Positions 57,711 to 64,000 of a DNA stretch of 64,000 bases are shown piece after piece. The notes under the pieces were generated by a model that was given only the letters and a program-made list of their open reading frames with translations, did no database searches and had not been told where the DNA came from. A program made the translations under genes and the position numbers. Source of the stretch: Saprospiraceae bacterium (GTDB taxonomy: Bacteria; Bacteroidota; Bacteroidia; Chitinophagales; Saprospiraceae). The stretch's first letter is position 1. Each line of letters starts with the position of its first letter. The stretch spans positions 62,001-126,000 of the forward strand of contig JADJYH010000002.1 in the NCBI GenBank assembly GCA_016719855.1, written 5' to 3'.

Positions 57711-59017
57711 CTACTCCATCAAAAACCTTCCCGCAAAAACCTTCCCTTCCTGCCGCACCACGGCATTGAACAGACCGCTGCCAATTTGTCCCACCTCCAA
57801 CTTCAAGCTGTTTTTCGTTGAAAAAACGCAGCGCCCGACTGCATCGAAAATGTCCACAGTGAAATCTGTACCCGCCTCTGGGCCTGTGAGCTGAATAAAA
57901 TCACCTGCTGGGTTTGGGGAAAAACCAAGCTGCATTGTTCCTCGCTCGTTTTCAAATACTGCACTCGGTTCGCAAGCCAATTCATTGATTTTCAACCAAA
58001 TATCGTTGTTGAATACCACGGGGACTTCCGCCCCGGTTCCAGGTGCATTGCCCATCCGCACCATCACGATGCCCTCGCTCGGCACGACGTTGAGGTACTG
58101 TCCGTTCTTACCCAATGCCGAGACCATATCGTCGGGGGCAGCGGGAAACAGCGGGCCAGGGAAATTGATTTGCAGGCCGGGCAGCTTGAAGGTGGGCTGG
58201 CCGTTCAGCCACCAGAGGTAGCCGTAGGATTCGTTCAGGTCTTGCGAGGGGGTTATCATTTGCTGGAAAAAGGCGGGGTCGGTCAGCACAGGCGTCGTGT
58301 TCCATGTGCCGCCGTTTTGAATGAGCAGCCCGTAGCGGGCCATGCTCCTTGCTTTGCTGTACAGCACATTGTTGTAGCCGGAGGGAGCCACAGTCCGCTG
58401 ATTCCTGTTTTCTGCGTTATTTTCTGGTTGAAATATTGGTTGGAGTTCTGCCCCGAGCTGTTTCAATCACCTGGTCGAGCAAGGTGTAGGGGGCCATTGT
58501 GGTAGGCCCATCGGGTGCCAGCATCGGCAAGATATTGCAGGCAGGTGTCGAGGGTGCAGTAGTGGTCGGGCACGCCGTCGTCGAGGCCGCTGGTCATGGT
58601 CAGTTGGTGGCGGATGGTGATGAGCGCCTCCTTGTCGGGTGGGCAGGCCGTCCAGCCGGTATCGAGGTAGTCGCTGCTGGGGTCGTTGATGTCGAGCAGG
58701 CCGTCTTGCTGCGCAATGCCAACGAGGCTGGCGGTCATAGACTTGCCTGCGGAAGCCCAGTACCAGGCGCTGTCCTGCGTGAAGGTGCCGAAGTATTTCT
58801 CAAGGACGATGCGGCCATCTTTCAGCAAAAGGAATGCCTTGGTGTTGTTGGTTTCGAGAAGGTCGTAAAGTTCCTGGATGTTGTCATCGCACCAGCCGAG
58901 GGAGTCGGGCGAGAGGGTTTCCCAAGCATTGCCGGTTAGCGGCGGGAAGTAGAGGGATTGGGCGTTGAATTTTCCGAAGGAAAGCAGCAAAAGGAAAGCA
59001 AGTAGGTTTTTTCTCAT
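57711..59017 (-). CDS. T9SS-secreted serine hydrolase, three frame changes
   Basis: Restored to about 435 residues, this is a class C beta-lactamase/penicillin-binding-fold serine hydrolase. It has a signal peptide (LLAFLLLLSFGKFNA), the SxxK nucleophile motif in WYWASAGKSMTASLVG, and the Y-x-N motif in WAYHN. A later MARYGLLIQNGG resembles the KTG-side block. The C-terminal 70 residues (FSPNPAGDFIQLTGP, DIFDAVGRCVFSTK, GLFNAVV) are a T9SS sorting domain. Three frame changes crowd 58380-58500, so this region needs resequencing. It likely cleaves an amide or ester outside the cell. Start chosen at 59017. Confidence 0.8.
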
Positions 59018-59412
59018 TTCAAGATTTTTTCTCAATGACAAGTTCAACAGGGAATGGTTTAATTCAAATTAGAAAGTCACCGACCTTGCAAATAGGTTCT
59101 TCTGACAAATTTTTCCTCAAAATATTAATGAGGGTGCTATGCCATGCTAAAAGTGCGAGTTACATTTGCCAAGACCGATTTCTGCGACTGTCCCATCTCA
59201 CTTTTTTTGAAGAACGATTTTCTAAAGGCTGATTTTTCGAAATAGGAACTTCAGTTTTTTCTACCTGCTCTACCGGGAACGGCACAAAGCCACTGGAGTT
59301 TTCCAGACTTTCATTTTTTGTTTAAAGCTTATCCGGCTCAAGCATTGCGTTGAGTTTCTTCGCAATCTTTTGAACCACCTAATATTCTCTTACCTTCTAA
59401 AATTCAGATTCT
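59018..59412. other. Intergenic between divergent genes
   Basis: About 395 bases separate the leftward hydrolase and rightward T9SS protein. Promoters for both probably lie here, but I see no clear TAnnTTTG with a spaced TTG. No RNA gene seen. Confidence 0.4.
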
Positions 59413-62400
59413 ATGAAAAACAAATTTATGTTCAAGCCTAGGTTGAAAAGTCTTGCAGGCATTGTCTTGGCAATGTTTCTTGGCATTTTCTCTACACACC
59501 AGGTACAGGCACAGTGCGATGACGACAACGCACTTTTTTTCTCAACCAGTGTGACCTGCGGCATTGGCCTTCAAACACTGACCTCCTGCATTTACGGTGG
59601 AGAGTACCTGTTGGTCAACGTGACTGCTGGCAACACATACACCTTCGAGACCTGCGGCGACTCGGACTTCGATACGCAGATTACCCTCTACGATGACTTT
59701 GGTGGAGGCCCGTATGGTTACAACGACGACTTCTGTGGATTACAATCACAGGTGACCTGGGTGGCCACCTTTACCGGGGATTTACGGGTATTGATTGACC
59801 AGTACTTCTGTATTCCTGGTACCAACGGCATATGTATGACGTTGCAAGCAAGCTGTACAGCTTCAGGGCCACCACCGCCACCAACGCCCTGTACCAATAC
59901 TTCACAGTATGGGTCGGCGACCATCAACCCTAACGGAGCAATGGTGACCATCTCCACCTGCTCCTATGCGGGTGAGTATTCCGTGGTAAATGGTGCTGTT
60001 GCTGGCCAGACCCTACAGTTTACCAGCAGTGTGGGTACCGACATCATCACCGTCCGTTCTGGTTCATACAATGGTCCGGTACTGGCCAATGGCACCACGC
60101 CACTGGTATTTGCGAACACCTACACGGGCACAGTATATGCCCACTGGAATACGACGGGTTGTGGTAGTCAATCCTCTTGCCGCACTACCACCGTGCAGTG
60201 TACCAATTGCCCACTTCCAACTGGCACTACCACACTACAACTGGATGTGCGGCCCCATCGCCTGCTATGCTCAGCGGCAGCGGCGCGGCGGCGCCCACCT
60301 GACGGGCCAGCGTTGGACTGCGGCGGCGGCAGCACGGCTCCCGATGTTTGGTACACGATTGTGGGCAATGGAACGCCCATCACGGCTAGCCTTTGCGGTT
60401 CTTCCTATGATACCCAAATTGATCTTTACACGGGCGCCTGTGGTGCGCTATCGAACATCGGCGGCTGCAACGACGACTTCTGTGGCCTCCAATCGCAAAT
60501 GACTTGGACCTCCACCGCTGGGGTTGTCTACCTTATCAGGGTACATGGTTTTGGTGGAAGCACGGGTAACTTTACCTTGGCTGTGACCTGCCTTGCTACA
60601 CCGCCGCCATGTTTGGCACTGCCTACCAGCCCGACCAACGGGCAAACGGGTATTTGTCCTTCGACTACGACGGCTTTGAGCTGGCCCACTTCTTTAGGAG
60701 CAACCAGTTATGACGTTTACTTCGGCACTACCACCCCCCCGCCATTTTTGGGAAATACGACAGCCACTAGTTTCTCCTCACTCACCCCGGCTGCGGCTAC
60801 TTATTTTTGGCAAATCCGGCCAGTTGGCCCTGGTGGTACTGCATCGGGTTGCGCAGTATGGAGCTTTACAAAAGTGACTGGCGCATTCACCGTTCCAGCG
60901 AACGGTGCCAGCACCGTGGCCTGTCCATCCCAGATTGTGCAGCCCCCGGCACCGCCCGCCGTCACGACCAACTGCGGTACAGTAGTGACACCAACCGGCC
61001 CGACTATTACCAATAGCCCGAACCCGATCACCTGTGAGGGCACGAGGACGTTCACTTGGACGTACAACAACGGTTTCGGCCAAATCACCACCTGGGATCA
61101 CGTCATCACCGTCGAGCGGCAACCGTTCGGCGTTCCCGCCAACGGCGGCTCCACAGTGGCCTGCCCCGACCAGACGGACGCCCAGCCGGTGCCGCCCGTT
61201 GTGATGAGCAACTGCGGCGAAGCGCTGACCCCGGTCATCACCTCCACCGCCAAGCCCGGCTGCGAGGGCAACCGCAACTGGAACTTTACCTACACCGACT
61301 GTGAGGGCAACACGGCCACGTGGACTTACATCTACACCGTCGAGTACCTGGACTTCGTAGTGCCGGCCAGTGAGACGGAGACCGTCGAGTGCCCGCTGAA
61401 CGCAATCGAGCCAACGCCGCCGGTCGTTCACGACAACTGCGGCAACCTGCTGAACGCAATAGGCCCGGTCATCGCCAGCACCAACAACGCCAACGGCTGC
61501 GAGGATACCCGCAGGTACTCCTGGACATACACGGACTGCGAGGGCACGACAAAGACCTGGAGCAAGCTCTACAACATCCAGTACACCGCCGACTTCTTCA
61601 CTTACCCCAACACGGAGGACTACGTGAGCTGCCTGCTCTATGCCCAGCCGCCCGTGCCGCCGACCTTCTACGACAACTGCGGCATTGAAATCGAGGTGAC
61701 CGGCCCAACCGTATCGGAGTCGGTGGATGGCACCGGCTGCAGCGGCGTCCGCACCTTCACCTACGTGTACACCAACTGTGGCGGGTTCAGCAAGACCTGG
61801 AGCCACACCTACTATGCCAACGACAACGAACCGCCCATCGGCAACTGCGTGAACGGCTCCGCCAACAGCGTTGACGTGACCAACATCGCCTGCATCGAGG
61901 ACGTGCCCTGCCCTGCCGACTACGACTTCAGCGAAAAGATAGAGGAACTGTTGGAGGCGGGCAACATCTATGACGTGTGCAGCGGTGACGACCTCAACGT
62001 CGTGCTGCACAGCTGGTCCGTGCTCTGGCAGTGCAACGACGATGACGGCGACGGTGTCAGCACATTCGGGCGCACCTTCTACTTTAGCATCCTCGACCAG
62101 TGCGGCAACGAGATGCCCGAACTGTGCGCAGTGACCTATTCCGGCGTCTGCCAGCCATTGGAGTTCTTCCTACAGGGCGATTGGGGCAATGAGGGCGGCG
62201 AGCCGAGCGCTTCCACGGTTGATTCCAACGACATCCAGACCATCAACGACCTGCTCGCGCAAGGCCCGCTGATGGTAGGCGGCTCCCTCCGCTCGCTCAC
62301 GCTGACGAGTGCCGAGTGCGTACAGAGCCTCTTGCCGGGCATCGGCAACCCGACGATACTGTCCAACTGCCAGCAGATGAACTGCAACGGTTGCAACCCG

Positions 62401-63111
62401 GCCGGCCCAATCGGCATGAAGAACATTTTGGCCACCAACACGGTCGCACTGATGCTGAACATGCGCTTCAGCGTACTGCACCACGGCCTGACGATGACCA
62501 ACGTCCGCAACCAGGGCCTCGGCTGCATCGAGATAGACCCTAACATCAAGTATTGCGTGGAGGGCGGCCCCTGCAAGCTGCGCATCTTCGATTCCTTCGG
62601 CAATGCGATAGAGTACCCGTACACCCTCGGCGGCCTGCTCGACCTGTCGAACCTCTACCTGAACGGCGGCATACCACTCACAGGCTATACTTCGCCATTG
62701 TACGCTGCGGCCATTCACAAGTCTATCACGAACGTGAACACCTACTGGCACAACGGCCAGACGCCTACCACCTGCAGCCAACTGGCAGCTTCGCCGTTGA
62801 ACAACGACGCAGGCACCAAGGCACTGCCCACTGGCAAGCCAAAGCTTTCCAGCAGCGAAGTGTTCAGCCTGGCACCGAACCCTGCCGGAAGCGAGGTGAC
62901 GTTCAAGCTTGCTGAAATGGTGGAAAGCCAAGAAGTGACATTTGAGATTTACAACCAGCTAGGTCAGCTTGTGCTTCGCCAAGATTTTGGCAAAACAAGC
63001 TATGTCAACGAGCGGATTGACCTCAGCAGCATCGGTAGCGGACTGTACATCGTCAGCGTGAAGGCTGGCGGGCAGCACTACGAGCAGAAGCTGGTCATAG
63101 GAAAGGGTTGA
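59413..63111 (+). CDS. Large T9SS-secreted protein with PPC-like and Cys-rich HYR-like repeats
   Basis: This 1,232-residue surface or secreted protein has a signal peptide (IVLAMFLGIFSTHQVQAQ). PPC-like beta-sandwiches follow, with two DDFCGLQSQ motifs (about residues 35-410). A fibronectin-like segment comes next, then four tandem repeats of about 75-80 residues (about 491-810), each starting with a PANG or PxS-like strand and containing DNCG or NCG cysteines. The Cys pairs are likely disulfides. The protein ends with a T9SS sorting domain (APNPAGSEVTFKLAE, IYNQLGQLVL, YEQKLVIGKG). Reading near 60245-60295 switches frame twice, giving a nonsense stretch of about 20 residues. GC content rises in the repeat region. 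The ligand is unknown. Confidence 0.8.
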   Translation: MKNKFMFKPRLKSLAGIVLAMFLGIFSTHQVQAQCDDDNALFFSTSVTCGIGLQTLTSCIYGGEYLLVNVTAGNTYTFETCGDSDFDTQITLYDDFGGGPYGYNDDFCGLQSQVTWVATFTGDLRVLIDQYFCIPGTNGICMTLQASCTASGPPPPPTPCTNTSQYGSATINPNGAMVTISTCSYAGEYSVVNGAVAGQTLQFTSSVGTDIITVRSGSYNGPVLANGTTPLVFANTYTGTVYAHWNTTGCGSQSSCRTTTVQCTNCPLPTGTTTLQLDVRPHRLLCSAAAARRRPPDGPALDCGGGSTAPDVWYTIVGNGTPITASLCGSSYDTQIDLYTGACGALSNIGGCNDDFCGLQSQMTWTSTAGVVYLIRVHGFGGSTGNFTLAVTCLATPPPCLALPTSPTNGQTGICPSTTTALSWPTSLGATSYDVYFGTTTPPPFLGNTTATSFSSLTPAAATYFWQIRPVGPGGTASGCAVWSFTKVTGAFTVPANGASTVACPSQIVQPPAPPAVTTNCGTVVTPTGPTITNSPNPITCEGTRTFTWTYNNGFGQITTWDHVITVERQPFGVPANGGSTVACPDQTDAQPVPPVVMSNCGEALTPVITSTAKPGCEGNRNWNFTYTDCEGNTATWTYIYTVEYLDFVVPASETETVECPLNAIEPTPPVVHDNCGNLLNAIGPVIASTNNANGCEDTRRYSWTYTDCEGTTKTWSKLYNIQYTADFFTYPNTEDYVSCLLYAQPPVPPTFYDNCGIEIEVTGPTVSESVDGTGCSGVRTFTYVYTNCGGFSKTWSHTYYANDNEPPIGNCVNGSANSVDVTNIACIEDVPCPADYDFSEKIEELLEAGNIYDVCSGDDLNVVLHSWSVLWQCNDDDGDGVSTFGRTFYFSILDQCGNEMPELCAVTYSGVCQPLEFFLQGDWGNEGGEPSASTVDSNDIQTINDLLAQGPLMVGGSLRSLTLTSAECVQSLLPGIGNPTILSNCQQMNCNGCNPAGPIGMKNILATNTVALMLNMRFSVLHHGLTMTNVRNQGLGCIEIDPNIKYCVEGGPCKLRIFDSFGNAIEYPYTLGGLLDLSNLYLNGGIPLTGYTSPLYAAAIHKSITNVNTYWHNGQTPTTCSQLAASPLNNDAGTKALPTGKPKLSSSEVFSLAPNPAGSEVTFKLAEMVESQEVTFEIYNQLGQLVLRQDFGKTSYVNERIDLSSIGSGLYIVSVKAGGQHYEQKLVIGKG

Positions 63112-63186
63112 TAAGAGGTGATGGAGTTGATAATGGTTGATTGGCTCTTTTCAACTTTCATCAACCTTTATCAACTCTTATCAACC

Positions 63187-63229
63187 AAAAAGTGGCAGTC
63201 GCCCCGAGTGGATGGCTGCCGCTTTTTTT
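63187..63229 (+). terminator. Terminator after T9SS protein
   Basis: AAAAAGTGGCAG and CTGCCGCTTTTTTT form a stem with a long loop and strong T-tract, 75 bases after the stop. Preceding bases have TCAAC-type simple repeats. Confidence 0.7.
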
Positions 63230-63372
63230 CTTGTTTTTTTTACGTGAACTTGCCACCGAAATCCTGTTCGGCGAGTGTTCATCGCTGAACTGGAGTTCAG
63301 CGACACATTTGAAAATACAATGGCCGACAGCAATTGGAAAACCATTTTCAAACAATCAAAACAAAACAACAA

Positions 63373-63765
63373 ATGAACAGCAACATCTTAAAATGGGCAT
63401 TGAGAATCATTGCCGCCATCATCTTATTGCAAACCCTGTATTTCAAATTTACGGGAGCACCGGAATCCATTTATATCTTCACGACAATGGGGATAGAACC
63501 TTGGGGCAGGATTGGCTCTGGTGTGGTTGAACTGATTGCCAGCATACTCCTGCTCATTCCCCGCACTACATGGCTGGGCGCTGCTTTGGCACTGGGTACC
63601 ATCTTGGGAGCTATAGCATCGCACCTCTTCGTGCTTGGCATCGAGGTGCAGGGCGACGGTGGTCAGTTGTTCATGTTGGCGGTGGTAGTCGCTATTTGTT
63701 CGGCGGCGCTGCTGTGGATGGAATGGGCCGCAGTGTCCAATTTCATTAAAACTCGGAAGTTTTGA
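63373..63765 (+). CDS. DoxX-like membrane protein
   Basis: This 130-residue protein of four predicted membrane helices matches the DoxX family: LRIIAAIILLQTLYFKFTGAP, GRIGSGVVELIASILLLIP and GAALALGTILGAIASH. DoxX-type proteins are small quinone-linked or redox-associated membrane proteins of varied, often unknown role. It stands alone with a downstream hairpin at 63785. I chose the ATG at 63373 because it gives the family's N-terminus; an in-frame start at 63334 adds a polar tail. Confidence 0.75.
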   Translation: MNSNILKWALRIIAAIILLQTLYFKFTGAPESIYIFTTMGIEPWGRIGSGVVELIASILLLIPRTTWLGAALALGTILGAIASHLFVLGIEVQGDGGQLFMLAVVVAICSAALLWMEWAAVSNFIKTRKF

Positions 63766-63784
63766 CACTTGCGTTTGTAACCGA

Positions 63785-63814
63785 CGATTACCAAACCTTC
63801 AAGTTTAGTAATCG
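63785..63814 (+). terminator. Hairpin after DoxX gene
   Basis: CGATTAC (63785-63791) and GTAATCG (63808-63814) pair, with inner AAAC/GTTT also pairing. It follows the stop by 19 bases. No clear T-tract. Confidence 0.5.
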
Positions 63815-63900
63815 TAACACCCTTTAATTCAGCGTTTTTGCTTCATTAGTAAATTATTCGCAGCAATTTCTTGTGTATGATACACACGTATTTCCGGCCC

Positions 63901-63988
63901 AACCCCCTCCTCGCCGCCTTCGGCGGCTTGTCGGGGGAGAGGGGCTTTTGGGGGCGGTGCACCGCCCCCAAACCCCCTAGCTTTTTAC
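63901..63988 (-). repeat. GC-rich dispersed element, copy D (inverted)
   Basis: Reverse complement begins GTAAAAAGCTAGGGGGTTTG and contains CCCCCGACAAGCCGCC then GCCGAAGGCGGC, aligning with the element at 54411 and its 16-bp terminal repeat with small changes. It lies at the window edge; a second terminal repeat is not seen. Confidence 0.6.
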
Positions 63989-64000
63989 GTGCATACCTTA

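Noticed and set aside
60778..62010. Val/Gly/Ala-rich frame opposite the T9SS repeat protein
   Set aside because: It is the shadow of the GC-rich repeat region and has no recognisable domain.

Overview
The window looks like chromosomal DNA of a Bacteroidota bacterium, most plausibly in or near the Saprospiraceae. The evidence is a SusC/SusD/SusE outer-membrane set, proteins with type IX secretion (T9SS) C-terminal sorting domains, type III glutamine synthetase, WbqC, BatA and DUF4870 proteins, a WG-repeat giant, and several promoters of the Bacteroidota type (TTG, about 19 nt, TAnnTTTG). No rRNA, CRISPR array, prophage or plasmid functions are visible. One tRNA (Asn) is present.

Layout. 1-2.8 kb: the edge of a methyltransferase-like gene, then a decayed stretch holding the wreck of a ZIP metal transporter. 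2.8-10 kb: DUF4870, cytochrome c maturation (CcmE with a CxxxY motif, large CcmF), a DUF2520 Rossmann protein, thioredoxin, UbiX and an RluA-type pseudouridine synthase. 10-11.2 kb: a decayed IS4-family insertion sequence with its inverted ends. 11.2-23 kb: transketolase, an FAH-family hydrolase, a protein of about 1,127 residues with some 25 WG repeats, tRNA-Asn, a PfkB kinase, a barrel-like protein, a patatin and WbqC. 23-26.7 kb: groEL, groES and rlmN. 26.8-31 kb: the most unusual locus, a protein with an effector-associated-like N-terminus, one membrane span and a TonB C-terminal domain, followed by a dynamin-like GTPase and a lipoprotein. 31-40.4 kb: Sua5, methylmalonyl-CoA epimerase, a TonB-dependent receptor, a conserved hypothetical, a BatA/VWA protein, a SnoaL-like lipoprotein and a GT2. 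40.6-47 kb: a SusC/SusD/SusE operon in which SusD carries two inserted carbohydrate-binding-like modules. 47-54.2 kb: small NTF2 and GNAT genes, then DUF1501, CBS and DUF1549/DUF1553 cytochrome genes and a GT-C-like membrane protein. 54.4-64 kb: a 262-bp MITE-like element directly upstream of the glnN promoter, glnN, a DUF4258/YgiT toxin-antitoxin-like pair, a T9SS-tagged serine hydrolase, a T9SS-tagged repeat protein and DoxX.

Two themes cut across the window. First, about 17 otherwise well-conserved genes, including transketolase, glnN and Sua5, change reading frame by one base, often in homopolymers. This is best explained by uncorrected indels in a long-read assembly, so I annotate each as one gene and give the break point. 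The ZIP transporter and the IS4 transposase carry many lesions each and look truly dead. Second, intergenic space is rich in small repeats: a hairpin family with arms of about 31 nt (three copies), a GC-rich element (four copies, one bounded by perfect 16-bp inverted repeats), and TTTTCAA arrays just before start codons.

Functionally the window mixes housekeeping (chaperonin, RNA modification, translation fidelity, nitrogen assimilation, pentose phosphate pathway) with envelope functions (cytochrome c assembly, glycan uptake, secretion). It also holds one candidate conflict or stress-signalling module at 26.8-31 kb.
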